Origin: Prosopocoilus inquinatus
Taxonomy: Eukaryota; Arthropoda; Insecta; Coleoptera; Lucanidae
Direction of reading: 5' to 3'
DNA: 64,000 nt
NCBI GenBank assembly: GCA_036172665.1
Contig: CM069871.1
Span: forward strand, 62,060,713 to 62,124,712
Shown here: piece after piece, positions 22,743-34,899 of the stretch
Layout: every line of letters begins with the position of its first letter
Position numbering within the stretch: position 1 is the first letter of the stretch
Made by a program: the position numbers and the translations under genes
Notes under the pieces: generated by a model
Told to the model about the DNA's origin: nothing
Database searches by the model: none
The model's input: the letters and a program-made list of their open reading frames with translations, nothing else

Positions 22743-23599
22743 TTTGCGAAACGTCAAGTAAGTCAATAAATTACTCTTTTAGTTCGTTTTAAAAAGTTTC
22801 TTTTATTTGTTTCATATTCTCTTTAAATTGTTGGGGATTTCTCGTAGTCCAAAATGGGTGGTTGCTGTCCTGGTCGTCCGTGCGGCGGCTACGGTTAGCG
22901 TTGGCCTAGCCGGGTGGCAACGTACTTTGCGTCCGGGCTGTAGTTGCGATGTCAAGGTCGGGCTTGTTGCGTCGTTTGCGGCGTTCTCGGCGATCAGTGG
23001 TGGATGACTACGGTCGATCGTTAGGTCCTGGACGATGTGGCGTGCCCTTGATGCGGTAAGCAAGGGTGCGGTAGTGGCTTCAGCTGGGCAGGCTGGTTCG
23101 GCTTGCCGGGACTGTGGTTGACTGGAGTTGAAGTTGGCAGCTTCTAGCTGGGGTTGACAGGGGATGACAGAGACGCGTTCTATAATAGACCTCAGGATGA
23201 TGGTGATCGTGAGAACAGCGTCCTTGGTGGCTCGTATGGTTCCGGACGGCTCCCTCTCTTACAGATGACACTGATGCCCTCCGGAGTCGCTCCTGGCTCG
23301 ACTACCCTACCATCCAAATTTTAACCTGCACTTTTTATAGGCAATTTTTGTTTATTCGCGCTTTGCGTTATTCTTAATATGCCCTGTTTTCTTTGTATCA
23401 CTTGATGTAATTACATGTCCCAGTTGCCGCGATTCTTCCGTTGTTTTATTATGAAATATGAACCGTGTTACATCGGGTTACCTTACTTATTGTTATTACA
23501 TTGCGACACAGTTGAAATTACCCTCGATTTCACAAGCCCGTCCTTTAATAATTTATTTTTATTATTTTTTTACGAAAAACTCCCATCGTAGCAATATTT

Positions 23600-26235
23600 T
23601 AATAGGTAAATGAGAGGATGATTTACTTTTTCGCATTTGCACTCAGTCGTATTTCAAATGAAGATTATTTTCTGGAATTATTATTGCGTTTCGTGACATG
23701 TAAACATCTTGGCTTGACTTTTGTTTTATAGAAAACTTGCTTGTGTTCAATGTTCTTCAAATGTGAGTGTCCGAGAAGAAAGCAGAGGAGAAATGACACA
23801 CGTCTAATAAAATATTATCCAACTGCATTTTTTTAATAATAAAAAAACGTTCGTCAATGTTCAGCGTTATGGAATTTTACAACGCACACTCTCACCTCAT
23901 TTACATATTCCAATTCCGTCTTTCCTCTCGAAAGAAAGTTGCATTAAACTTTGCTAATATTATCCGGAGCTGAAGTCTTCAAATTAAAACTGAAGCTGCT
24001 GAAAAAGTTCCCAATTTGATTAAACAAATGATTCATCCGAACACCCCCGCTGAATAACGAAAAGCGCGTAAGCAGCTTAACGTGTTTCGCTCTAACTGTG
24101 CAAATATTTATTTGGACTTTTATTTCGAATTTGCCAATAAAAACTTCGATATTAATATATTCCTGTATTTAAACTGCATAATAAATTGGCTGGGGAGATA
24201 ATTCAATGTATTTTTGTGATACTGCCATGCAGCGTACGATATATTTTAATATTATTGTTTTTAATCTCGAAAACATTTCCAATTTTATGCGGAATTTGAA
24301 AATTGTGTATTTTATATTTCGAATAAAAATTCGTGCGTCTGTCAACAAACATAAATTGGAAGAGAGATATGACGTAACTGAATGTGCTTCCTTTGTATCG
24401 CAAAATGTCAAGGAAATGTGAGTAAGATGTCATGTTACACATGTTTTCTTTTAATCAAAACTTACAAAAGTCTTCTTTTATAATTATTATTTCAAGTTTA
24501 CTGAGTACTTTAGAAGTAGTATTATAAATAATTATTTCATCTTTCATCGTGGTTAATATGAATACCTTCTGAGAGTTTCGTGTTACAATATAATATGTTA
24601 TGGTGGCCTTCGTATTATTCGCAACAAATTATAATTTGCTAGTTTTGTAGTAACCTAGATCCACTTTTCCGGGAATCAGTGCTCTAAAATTGATGGTATG
24701 GTGTAATGTATAAATGAATAAAAAGTTTATAAATCGTTTCGTTAAAAACGGAACATAAGCATCGTCGTTTAAGTGCCCCTCAAACAAATGCAGTCCAGTT
24801 CCAACAATAATTTCCATAAATTAAATAAAGACCATCCATTTTCGTTCTAGTACTTATAGAGTGGATTTTCCGTTAGGAGAATTTAAGTACCTCTCTAAAA
24901 ACCTCTAAAACTCTGCTCACGAGGAGTAAAATTTGACAACCATATTAGCCAATCAGGTCTTTCTTTTAATAGAAGAACAGCGAACGTACAAAGGTTTTCC
25001 CTAAAATCGATTTTGAGTTGTTGGATTCATTTAGCTATGCTTATACGAACTACTTTTCATGCAACCCTCGTAGTTAAATTGAATTAAAAATATGTGAGAG
25101 AGGAGGTTAAATAAAATTATCACTTACAAGGGCTCGTCTTGCTCAAACCTATGTCCCTGAAATTTACGGCTAGAGCGAGCAAAGTATTTGATTTTACGTT
25201 CAAAGATCTCTGGTTCTTCTTAAAACAAAAGTTACGTAACAATTATTTCCAACCCTTTTCTTCTCAATCTTTTTCCCATAATTTTAATCATAATCATTTT
25301 GTATTTAGGGCCCAAATTGTGATTCACTTGCTTGCGTTTCTGATTTGAATTTAGCCCGTTTCTAAATGGACTGAAATTTTAGCTCTTGACCATCTTACAC
25401 AATATTTTTCGGCATGGATGAAATAAAATAAGTGTTACAGAGTATTTCTCGTGTATTCTGTTGTCTGGACGATTGTGTCTTTAATATAAAGTGTTTAAGA
25501 TTAGTCGACGAGTATTATTTACGAACCCCGGAGTCGGAACAATGTATTAATAATTAAGCAATTAATATTACGTATTAATAATTAAGCAAATTAAATTTAA
25601 AATAGAAATAAATTACTTTCAGAATGAGATTCAGCATATAGAAGTTCTTAAGTTTAATCCACGAGATTACAAAGCATCTAAATCAAGCGAGGTTTTAAAA
25701 AATTACAATAAATTTGAGAAATTTCTAACAAGCTTAAAACATTTTAAACAAGTTATTCCAAGTGCAAGAAAATTAATTTACACAAATGTTCGAAATTCAC
25801 ACACAAGTTCAAAATGCTTTTTGTAAAGAGAAGATATATTTTTATATAAAAATTAAAGTTTTAGTTATTTAAAGATTATGGAATAAATTTGACAACACGT
25901 TTATCAAGATGTGATGTAAGACGTGGGGACGGGGGTGGAAAAGAGGGACAGAAATCAGATACCCACTTTTCAACCCCTTCTTGTCTCCAAATCATTTAGC
26001 AGTCTATACAAAGTTGAATCTCTATTTTCTCTTCTTGGTAGCGTTCTGGTTTTCGGGTAAAAAGTCAGAAATCGATTTCCAAGTCTTTTTCCACGGATTG
26101 CACGAATGCCGTCTAGTTATGCGTGTTTTCAGAATTGTCGAAATCGTTTCATTCCTTATCTCTTTCTCAGTTTAGTTAAAATTCCTTCCTTATTATAATC
26201 GTTTAGAATAATAATCCGAATCTTTAAATAACCAA
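23600..26235. other. Unassigned AT-rich DNA
   Basis: Very AT-rich, with overlapping short frames at 24169-24442 on both strands that I take as chance. No repeat with a second copy, RNA gene or exon pair was recognised. Confidence 0.5.
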
Positions 26236-26239
26236 TGAT

Positions 26240-27520
26240 ACGATAATTTCCCGCCGTTGCTTCCGCAGTCGAGTAGGCTTCCATTCGTGCACATTTGTTT
26301 TGTTGACCGTTGTGACTGACGAAGTGAATTGGGTGTGTGAAGCGAAGTTTTGGTTAAATTTGCTTACCTTAACATTTTGTGGATATGCACTCGCTCTGTT
26401 AGATAGTTCCCCGATGTTGGAAGGTCCGTTGTTTTTACTGATTCTATGAACGTGGAATTAACATTCTTTTCGAAGCAAGGTAAGCTATTTTGTTCTTGCA
26501 TTTTGTTACCTGTCTATTCCCTACGTGCGTTTATTGTTCGCGTTCGTTAACTTTATTTCAGTTAATTTTATTTCGTTGGTTTGTTGTCAGTTTGTCGCCG
26601 GGTGCGTGCCCCCGACTTAACCTCGTTAGCTACGTCTGAGTTCTGGGAGCCCCCCCTCCCCCAATGTATCTTCGCTGGAAAGTAATAAAATGTATTGCCG
26701 GACCGATCTAAATTCGTCGCAGCCACGCACTGTCATCTTGCCCTGGTGGAAATCTTGAGTAAGAACGTTCTTAATTTTCCCTAGTTTTGCGTGACGTCAT
26801 TACAAGAAGGGCAGAATTGAACTGGGCTGCAGAATTTGTCGTCAATGAAACCGGCGGAGAGGGACGTGCTATTTGTTGGGCAACGTGGCCAGGGGAGGAT
26901 TATTTTTTTTTCTCTTCCGTTGTTTGAGTCATATTTACACGTTTTTGTTTACTTGTTTCGTTTGCTTTTACAATTTTTTTTATACCTGGATTAGTAGTTA
27001 CTGTTTTAATTGTTAGCTCTTTCAGGGTGCTAAAGGAAATTTATGAAGATTTCGTGTGACGCGCTTCCCGTTTAACGTTTCTTTGTTGTTGATATTATTA
27101 TTTGATGTTGGTATTTGTAAGCTGACACAAGAATACTCACGTATTCACAAGTTTTTGGGTTGAACTAGAGTTTATTTGCTGAATAACCACTCTGGTTGGG
27201 ACGTATATCTTTGGGGACGGGTTTCAAATTAAATATGCATTTTCTTTGTTTTCATTTTGGGTTCCGTTTATTCTTTTGCTCGATATTTGAGGGTACACCA
27301 ACGAAGAAGCGGGTCCTTTCGGGGATGAACAGGGGTACAATTTACCAGCTGTGTATTTTCGATACTTCTATATTGCATAACCTCCGCTGGGTGGCGCCCT
27401 TAACTGTAACAATGTTTTCCCAGGCCGTCTCCATTGAGTGGGCATTGTTACACAACTTTTTTTACATCATAGTATTCGAGGGAACAACCAATTCTGCTTC
27501 GGGGATGAGGTAGGTTACGG
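26240..27520 (+). repeat. Possible family A-like element
   Basis: Pyrimidine-rich plus-strand block with GGTAAGCTATTTTG near 26478 resembling the GGTAAGTTATTTTG donor of copy A2. GTAAGCTGAC near 27117, followed by a TACTCACG word, is matched on the minus strand near 30805. A C-run lies near 26652. The frame at 27196-27513 is part of this block and shows no recognisable domain. Grouping is tentative. Confidence 0.3.
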
Positions 27521-27573
27521 ATTGGTGCAGGTTCATTAATTTCTTTCTTTTATTTGGTTTTTGTTACATAACG

Positions 27574-27653
27574 TGACAACAAAATGTATTCAAATGTAAA
27601 AGCCTGACAACAAAAGGTATTCAAATATAATAGCCTGACAACAAAATACAGCT
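27574..27653 (+). repeat. 31-bp tandem repeat, 2.6 units
   Basis: Two complete units start at 27574 and 27605 and a partial unit at 27636, each beginning TGACAACAAAA. Differences are a few substitutions. Confidence 0.8.
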
Positions 27654-27654
27654 A

Positions 27655-28000
27655 GTTATTACTATTGTGACAAATAAAATTAACCGATAAGTGTAAGAAT
27701 TTAACAATTAATTAGAAATATGAAAGAAAGAAGGAAAGATCGACAAGAATCAGTTTGCTTCCAAAAACCTTTGTTAGCTGCTAAATTTTAAGCAACAATG
27801 ATTTTATTTTAGTTAAACTCTCTCTCCCCAGTCATGGATGCTTCTTAGTTACACTTTATTTAAATTGAATTAGGAAAATTGACTGATTGAGAAAAAATTT
27901 GAATTTTGAAAACTTCACGGTGAGGAAAATTGAGACGCTATTACGCGGTTGTTAACAAAACAAAATCATGTTCGGAACTGGCGCGAGCTTTCTTCTCTTG
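27655..28000. other. Unassigned AT-rich DNA
   Basis: Nothing recognisable lies between the short tandem repeat and the candidate terminal exon on the minus strand. Confidence 0.5.
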
Positions 28001-28005
28001 TGGTA

Positions 28006-28011
28006 TTTATT
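28006..28011 (-). other. Poly(A) signal AATAAA
   Basis: AATAAA on the minus strand, 15-20 bases after the stop codon of the candidate exon 28026-28131. Confidence 0.4.
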
Positions 28012-28025
28012 ATGTTCCAGGGTGG

Positions 28026-28131
28026 CTAAAACTGGCCAGGGATTTCGTGGAATTCCTTCGCACTAGCAGCTACATTACGGCAACGCACGGAGCCTTCCTC
28101 TGACATTGCTGATTCGATGATATTTTCCAAT
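28026..28131 (-). CDS. Candidate terminal exon
   Basis: On the minus strand a good acceptor, CACTGTTTTGCAG, precedes one base plus 34 codons and a TAG at 28026-28028. A poly(A) signal AATAAA follows within 20 bases (28006-28011). The frame is polar and charged with an internal Met (MSEEGSVRCRNVAAS) and ends KEFHEIPGQF. EIPG preceded by charged residues recalls the start of the catalytic part of mitochondrial-type P450s (usually EIPGP), but here the frame stops two residues later, so that resemblance may be accidental or mark a pseudogene. No upstream exon was identified; the upstream intron side contains a copy of the 34.8-kb foldback arm. Confidence 0.4.
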
Positions 28132-28222
28132 CTGCAAAACAGTGAATAATGCAAATTTGTTCTTTTTTTTAACAAATTAAGTGGCGACATCCTGGTGTAC
28201 AGAGAATGCTCGAGGGATCCAA

Positions 28223-28254
28223 TGCAATAAAAAACGATTTGCAACAAAATTTTT
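28223..28254 (+). repeat. Partial relative of the 34.8-kb foldback arm
   Basis: Contains AACGATTTGCAACAAAATTT, exactly as in the 3' arm at 34874-34893, preceded by a diverged TGCAATAAAA word. See 34798-34893. Confidence 0.6.
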
Positions 28255-28259
28255 AAAAC

Positions 28260-30180
28260 TTTTTCTAATATGATGTCCTACTATGACCTCAGGGCAAGCT
28301 GATCTCATTGCAAACTGACTAATGCTTTCGTTATATAAGCTCGTAGCTGCATGTGTTTCATTTTGTGTTTTCAGTTGAGTTATATTTCGACCTGATTTCT
28401 AATTTATTAAGTTATCTTACCTAAATAAAGTGTGCCGAATCACAAAAAGAATAATGATAGGAATCTGAATTCTTGATATTACGAATTTTTTTGTGCTTTT
28501 CGACGGTTTTGGATCAACTTCATTGTCCTGGGAGTCATGAGTACTTAAAAGGTCCCCTTTCACCTACGGATGAAATTATAGAATTTCCAAGATCTTGTTT
28601 TCTTAGGAAAATGCTTAGTGTTGCCGCGCGTTCGTGACTCTTTGCATGAATCACTCTGCTTCTGGCGATCGGTTTTGCAGCGCTTTTAGAGAATTCTACC
28701 TTTTACGTTAGTCCACTAACTCATCCATATTCTATAATTTTCTCGCGATAATGAATTCAATAAATTAATCCTGTACAAAGATGTCAGTTCGTTACAGTAT
28801 GAAACAGACGCCGAAAGCTTTTTTTTTTCTTTTCGTTAAATCTCTCTTTACGTTTAATACAATTAATTATCCTGATCCCAATGAAACCGTCTGTAAATTG
28901 CGACGTTTCTTGCTCCAATCCAATTAGATATTGTGCCGTGTCACTTACGTGCCTGAAAATTTTCCAATTTTCTCGGCATTATGCAAATCGGTTTAAAGAA
29001 ACGAAGGTTCTGTACACGTAATAGCCGCTCGGTGCTTGCAAGCCACTTTATTACGTTTATAATTTTGATCTCGCATCCAAAGGCTCACCTACAAAAGAGA
29101 TTATGTTTGCTATCGAGCGCTTTAGCGTAAGGACACAATTTGCAAAATTGGATGGAATAAAATTAACGGCCCCGCGGACGTAACGAGTATGTTTGGGGAT
29201 GCTGCTGGTCAATCCATTAGGAATTTCCACGCTCTGAAGTGTAGGAGTTGATTAAGGTGATAAATCTGAAAGCTGTGGGGGTGGTGTTTTTTGCAGTTAG
29301 TGGATAATGAAGTTGCACGTCTGAACTAAAACCCTTCGGTTCAGTAATGTGCGGTAAATAAATATGAGGAAAGGCTCATGAATGCATTTCATAATTTTCT
29401 TCGTATCTCAAGAATTTCATAAAAGAAATATAAAATTGTCCAATATGTGGGTCCTAATATAAATTTTTAATATAATTATACGGATCCTTTCAGCAGGGGT
29501 ACTTTTTTTTATATAAAGAGACGTTGTCGCAGTCTTACGTAAGTTCATTTACAAGCGGCGCTTTTATGAAGCGAATTCTTGCATTCCTTCTTTGTAGCAA
29601 AACGTTTTAATGAGACAAAAATATGTATATCTCGGATACTTCAGCAGTCTCCCTTATTAAATCAGCGGGAGTTATTGTCTCGAACGGGCGCCCTCTTTTG
29701 TTTGCATGAATTTATTCAGCGGCCCTGTTTTCTTAATAAAAATTTTACGTGCTTTGCAGTAATAGAAGTAACGAAACGCGGAGATGAAGAGTGGAAGGTG
29801 TATTTTTGCCGGTAGCTTTTTATGTACGTACAACATACAGGTATATTGAATTTGCTTCGCTTTTGTAAATGCGACGAGTAAATGTGCTGGAATTTTGAAA
29901 CAAATTTATAAAATGATTTTGTAAGCGATGTTACAAAACCGATTGTCTCACAGTCTAAATTTGGAAAATTTAAAATAAATTTGATGTTGAAAAGGGTCAC
30001 TTTATATGTATATTGAATAGTATTAGTTTCGTATTACGCACATTATAATTAACGATGCAAGAGTGTCATTCCAACGTTTCAAACATCATTCATTTACAAA
30101 ATAAAATCGTATTATTCGTAATTTGAAATTGATTACTCTCGTTAATACCTTGTTAAATATATAATATAAATATAAATTAA
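28260..30180. other. Unassigned single-copy-looking DNA
   Basis: 28850-29210 has an even composition with TTAATTA-type words and may be regulatory. Frames at 29579-29815 plus and 29716-30000 minus overlap each other and lack splice signals. No gene is supported. Confidence 0.4.
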
Positions 30181-30189
30181 TATAAATTA

Positions 30190-30620
30190 GCTGGCAAGTT
30201 GCAACCTCTTGCCACCACGGGTTTGATTCTTATGACGACAAGGATACGCACAGCGCTGTTTGAAGCCAAGATCGTGGTAGAAAACGGAGGAGGGCCTGCG
30301 CCAATCCGGAACTTACCGTATGCTCGGAACTGAGTCGGTCGGGACCTCGAGGATAATGATGTTAAACAATGTTACGTAACTATGCCCACTCAGTGGAGAG
30401 GGTGTGGGAAGACTCAAAAGTTGTTATCGGCAAGGGCCTTACCCAGCAGTGGTTATGTAACTCAAGTGTAAAAAGGTTACACGGGCAAGAGGGTGTATTC
30501 TAATTCGTCCGTAGAATATCCAAAGCCGTAGGACTCGTATTCGAGCGCAAAATCTCACCCCTTAACGACGTAAAGTACCCGCAGCAATATTCCCTTGACC
30601 ATGACATACAAAGAAAGGAA
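30190..30620 (+). repeat. GC-rich LINE-like 3' fragment, doubtful
   Basis: A GC-rich island between very AT-rich flanks. It contains GGGCCTTACCCAGCAGTGG, close to a word common near the 3' ends of RTE-type LINEs in some insects, and GAAAACGGAGGAGGGCCTGC. The frames are broken. No second copy lies in this window, so the assignment rests on resemblance to known elements only. Confidence 0.35.
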
Positions 30621-30769
30621 AAGAGTCACTTCGGTCGTAAATCGGAGGTTTAATTATTATAAGTATTTTTAGCACTTTCGTACAACTCAATATTAGGTAC
30701 ACATACGCCTGGATACGGGACGAGCAACAATCATGCCTTAAATAAATTCATATACAAAGCCCAATTCGT

Positions 30770-31920
30770 GGACAGAAAAAGCGCCTTTACGGGAGTACTC
30801 ACGCGTCAGCTTACAGCAAAACATAATAATCGACCTCAAAACTACATTAAAGCGCCAAAACAAAATAAAGTGAAAATTTTAAAAATTCACTGTAAATTTT
30901 TTTCCAAAGTAGAAAAGAAAATGAAAACTTGTTCAAAAATTCCAACAATGTTTAACGTTCTGTAGGATCCCTCAACAGTGATAGCAAAATTTAAATTCGT
31001 CCCAAACAAAAGAGAATACAAGGGCCAGAAGGGCAGTGCACCAACGAAGGTTTCGGGAGGGGGAAGAAAAATTTTCCACATAGCGACGACGTAACACAAA
31101 AGCGTCGCTCCGCAACAATGGTGACGAGTAAAGGAAAAAATAAGTAAGTGAAACGACCTTAAGATGCCTCCGAAGCGGTGTCGATGACTCAGCGACGGTC
31201 CTGTCCAAGGCGTCCGGGCGATAACGGCCCTTTTCGACGGGACAGAAGATGGCGGCTGTCGGGCTCGTCTCGGTTGTGCAAGTCAAAGGGCGATCGGTCG
31301 ATATTACAAAGGATTCGTCACTGCCAAGCCTACTCCCAGTCGCAACGGGGATAAAGGAAAATGTGAAACTGCCCCCTGCTTAGCACTAGCACTGTAATAA
31401 CGGGAAACGAGAAGGGAACAATTAACGAAACAATGACCACGACTTCGCCAAAGAATTAACTTACCCTGCGTTGCACGTAGGTACAGACGAGATATCAAAA
31501 TCCTTGTCAAATCCGCAGAACGCGATCCCCGCTTACATCTTGGGGAAAAATAATGATGGGCGAAAAATCCACAAAAATGCGGGCCGACTCACAGGAAAAT
31601 TCTTGGTAAAAGGTTCCGAAACAGCCACACCCAAGTGGTTAGCGAAAATTGCCGTCGTCTCTACCGATCGCGTGCCCACCTGTGTTCCTCCCACCAAACA
31701 CCGCAATGCAACAGATTAGACGCTACAAAATGAAGCATCATGCGACATTTAAACGTCGGAAACTCAAAAGTGCGGGGAAAAGAAAGGAAACCATCACCAA
31801 ACTTGATTACACGAAACTTAAGGTAACAAAATTTGCGCTGCATTATATTAGCTGTAGTCCCAAGCAGCTTAGCGAACAAGGGCGTGCTGCACAAGGTGTT
31901 AAAAAAGGCTGCAAGACGAA
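30770..31920 (-). repeat. Possible antisense family A-like element
   Basis: On the minus strand it has the pyrimidine-rich makeup of the family A copies, GGTAAGTTAATTC near 31460, and a pyrimidine tract ending CCCGTTATTACAG about 65 bases on, again an intron-like pair. The GTAAGCTGAC word near 30805 matches 27117. The 143-codon minus frame 31661-32092 overlaps its edge and looks like a chance or element-derived frame, rich in Leu and Phe with no motif. Confidence 0.35.
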
Positions 31921-31929
31921 CTAGGACCC

Positions 31930-33790
31930 AGTTGTGAATGACAATATAACAAATCGAAATGAAAATGAAAAATCGAGTCGGTGTCCCAATATGTCTTGGA
32001 TTCGCAATATTTGTATGCAATAAAACAAGGAGATTTAAATTATCTAAATTCACTACTATACATGGAAGTCGTACATCAATAACACAAATCACTAAAACAT
32101 TATTAAGTCTACAAAATTTTACATTTTTAACTGCTTATAATAAACAAGCTTAAATTAACCAACAACAATCACATTTGAATTTACATTATTAATTTTTTTT
32201 TATTACATTTAATTATTATCGAAAGCAAAAAAGTAGTATTTAACTGTATGTTTTAAAAACTACTTTACAAGCGACAGTTAAAAGTTTTAAGAGTTCAGGT
32301 TTGACATTAGTATATAGTATATATAAGTATTTAAAAAGTGCAGTTTTCGGGATAGAAAAATTACAGGAAACTGTAATTGTCTGCTATTTTTGCTTTCGAC
32401 TGTATATTAACATATAATATTAAATTCTCAGTAAAAATTGGTAACTTCGCTTCAAGTAATTAACCGCCGCCGTCGTACTAATTTATAAATTCACTCAATC
32501 AAGGTTTGTATACAATTAACGAGAACCTGAATGGGAACGCAAACGCAAAGCAGAATGGGAACGCGAACGCAAATCAGAACGTGTTGAGCATGCATTACGC
32601 CGTTCGCGTAATTCACGTAAATTTTACATATTGTTAATTACTTAGTTTTTTTTTGTGAATGTGATGGAAGAGAGATGGAATAGGACATAATGATCTACAT
32701 CATCTACTATTGGCCATTTGTACCAAATGCTTAAGGCGAGCCTAGATTTAAGTCGTACTTATAATACAAGATTTTAATTACACAAGAACGGAAAGTGTCA
32801 GATTATCACGTTTGAAAAATTATATTTTAAATTCGTTTTTACTTTTGGATATACACAATATTTAACACGCGTATTTTTAGGTTCACTTAGTATTTCACAA
32901 GTACGGTCAACGACGCAGACTTAATTTGTGTAGTATGAATTACTGACGTCTACGTAGCTCGCAGTTCAAAGTTTTTTTCGGTCGAAGAACCTACAAAAAT
33001 TAGCGTTTTAATAGAGGGAATTCCTACACTGTAGCAAGTTTCCTCAGATCGTAGTGGGGCCCTCAAGCATCCCCTGTATAGCGCTATTCCGGCCCTAATT
33101 GGGGCCTCTTCAGCAGAAGAAAAGAAAAAAGAAATTTTAGTACAATATAAGATCAAATTCCTGGCCGCCTGAGGGCGCGCCTTAAGCAGAGCGAATTCCA
33201 TTCTGACAAATGAAATCCAAGTCGTTTGAACTTACTTACAATGCTTCATACACCAGCAGATCGTGTTTCATTTAGAACAATTAAAGCTATCGCTCATTAA
33301 ATGTGTTTTCGATGAGACGCTGACTATATTGATATGAAAATAGATGGAGGTGCACCTAAAAAAGAACAATTTATTTCTTTTTAGAATGCAACTTTTTGTT
33401 TAACAATCGTTTTGTATGGTATGGTAAAGGTTTGGCCTTATCATATTGTGACATGGTGAAGCCGCCCTTGTATCGTAACACGGCGGAGGCCCCGTTTCTT
33501 CCTGGATCGCAATACTATCCTTAGCGATGGACGCTTAAATTTAAAGGAGGTCAGGCTTCTAACTGGTCAATCATGAAACGCTAAAGTTCGTCAGATAAAG
33601 GCGGTAATTCGCGAGTTCTCAAAACTAATACGAAGAAGTACGAGTATATTTTAATAAGAAAAAAAACTAAGCATATAAAATAATGAAGGAAAACAAACCC
33701 CTGACTGGCAGAATGTCTCACACATTAGGTCTCTGCACAAAAATTACAGTTTTTCATGTTACCTGGCACAAATTCCAAGTTTGCAGAGTG
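31930..33790. other. Unassigned AT-rich DNA
   Basis: Mostly AT-rich without genes. It includes the Lys/Arg/Glu-rich frame at 32516-32640, described separately, and a minus frame at 32950-33201 in a locally GC-rich patch with no recognisable motif. Confidence 0.4.
32516..32640 (+). pseudogene. Short charged frame, possible coding relic
   Basis: Directly after an in-frame TAA, codons read EPEWERKRK then a near repeat AEWERERKS, then SERVEHALRRSRNSRK before a hydrophobic end and stop. The two EWER units give a 24-bp near-tandem repeat at DNA level (AATGGGAACGC twice). Arg/Glu-rich stretches like this occur at the start of some transposon proteins, but the piece is too short to assign. It could equally be a simple repeat. 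Confidence 0.25.
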
Positions 33791-33799
33791 AAGTGTAAA

Positions 33800-34001
33800 T
33801 TACTGCAAGTGTCTTTTTAAATAAATGTCAGCGCCACGCTCGACCAGACGTTGAATTTTTATTCCGCCTTTGTTCGTAAAAATGGCAGCGACCTTCGACG
33901 CAAGAACGGTAAACAAACGCTCGGCAACCCCAAAGAAATGATGCAACCAAATACGTAATCCTGCATACTTGTAACGGGTTTCAAAATAATCGGAATATAC
34001 C
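33800..34001 (-). CDS. Candidate exon, 66 codons
   Basis: On the minus strand a strong acceptor (pyrimidine-rich, ending CTAATTGCAG) is followed by one base, 66 codons and a TAA at 33800-33802. The frame is protein-like: Tyr/Phe-rich start (VYSDYFETRYKYAG), then a mixed hydrophobic and basic part ending IYLKRHLQ. An ATTAAA lies about 145 bases downstream. An upstream exon ending AAG|GTATTT at about 34070 would leave a short intron but does not join in frame, so the true partner is not identified. A second frame, 45 codons long from the same acceptor, is also open. The family is not recognised. Confidence 0.3.
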
Positions 34002-34009
34002 CTGCAATT

Positions 34010-34795
34010 AGAGAAGTAAAGAAAATGTAACCTTGTGCCCACGAGCATGATCGTACCAAATACCTTCAGATTATACGAATCTTTCCAGCCGTTGGCAACG
34101 GATGCTTGAAAAACACTTCAAAAGACACGTAGAGCTCAATTCATTTCAGTCAAACTGCTTAGATGTATCTTATAGCATAAATTCTCGCAGTCAACGAAAT
34201 ACGTGTTTGCTTTGTCATTTCGCAATGCAACGTGTGTCTATTATTATAAACATGACGAATATGACGAAGGAATTTTTTTCAAATTGTTAGAATTTGGATT
34301 TAGGTTAAAGTTCTCAGCATTTAATTTACCTGTTCGGAATAAAATCCCAAATCAAAATGAGTCATATCAATTAATATGAATTTTAAGAGTAAAACTAATA
34401 TCGGTTTTTTAATTCGTTGGTAAAATTAATTATACTGGCGTTGCAACAGTGTGTTGTCGGGCAATATCTCGATAACTGATGAAGATACAAAAAAAAATTT
34501 CAAGACATATCGGTTTTAAATTTCAGAGATCGACAACATAAAATTATTTTCATGTGTACAGGGTGAATTAAAAGAGTGGTGCTGGATGCAACTTTTTTAT
34601 ATTAAACGGCACAGCCCGTATAAAATTTTAGACATTTTTTTGTAAACCATAGTTAGAGATAAAACAGTGACATCCTACGATCGCTTTTTGACCTGACATT
34701 GCAGTAGGATAGACAAATTGAAGCGGATTTGCTCCTAATAAGTCCCCCATGCAAGGCGGCCATGCTTGCTGTCAAAGCATAATGAAAGTTTTTAG
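34010..34795. other. Unassigned DNA with one element end
   Basis: TACAGGGTGAATT near 34558 resembles the repeat termini found elsewhere in the window. Otherwise no feature is supported. Confidence 0.4.
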
Positions 34796-34797
34796 AA

Positions 34798-34893
34798 AAA
34801 TTTTGTGCAAATCGTTTTTGATTGCAGTGAAAACCTCGAGCAGCCTCTAGACAGCTGTTTCACTGCAATCAAAAACGATTTGCAACAAAATTT
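34798..34893. repeat. Foldback repeat, 35-bp arms
   Basis: Arms 34798-34832 and 34858-34893 are perfect inverted copies except for a one-base indel (TTTTGTGC against TTTTGTTGC), with a 25-base loop containing CTCGAG. Single-arm relatives lie at 14706-14741 and 28223-28254, so this is a small dispersed family. It could be two elements inserted head to head or a MITE-like foldback. Confidence 0.85.
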
Positions 34894-34899
34894 ACATAA

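Larger units (their letters stand above)
22411..23596. repeat. Family D dispersed repeat, copy 2
   Basis: Homologous to 5023-5880 over both ends and most of the interior, with strong matches around GTTTGCAGA, AAATTGTTGGGG, the GATGATGGTGATCG block, TTTATTATGAAATATGAAC and the AT-rich 3' end. Between about 22475 and 22810 the sequence differs from copy 1 and contains the inverted-repeat insertion at 22510-22730. Minus-strand frames at 22812-23063 and 23080-23271 are Thr/Arg/His-rich and are not convincing genes. Confidence 0.7.

Noticed and set aside
22812..23271. His/Thr/Arg-rich minus frames as a gene
   Set aside because: They are part of family D; the copy at 5 kb keeps only short words and breaks elsewhere.
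31661..32092. 143-codon minus-strand frame, longest after the copia frame
   Set aside because: It overlaps a repeat-like block, is Leu/Phe/Ile-rich, has no motif or splice sites, and the antisense is also largely open.
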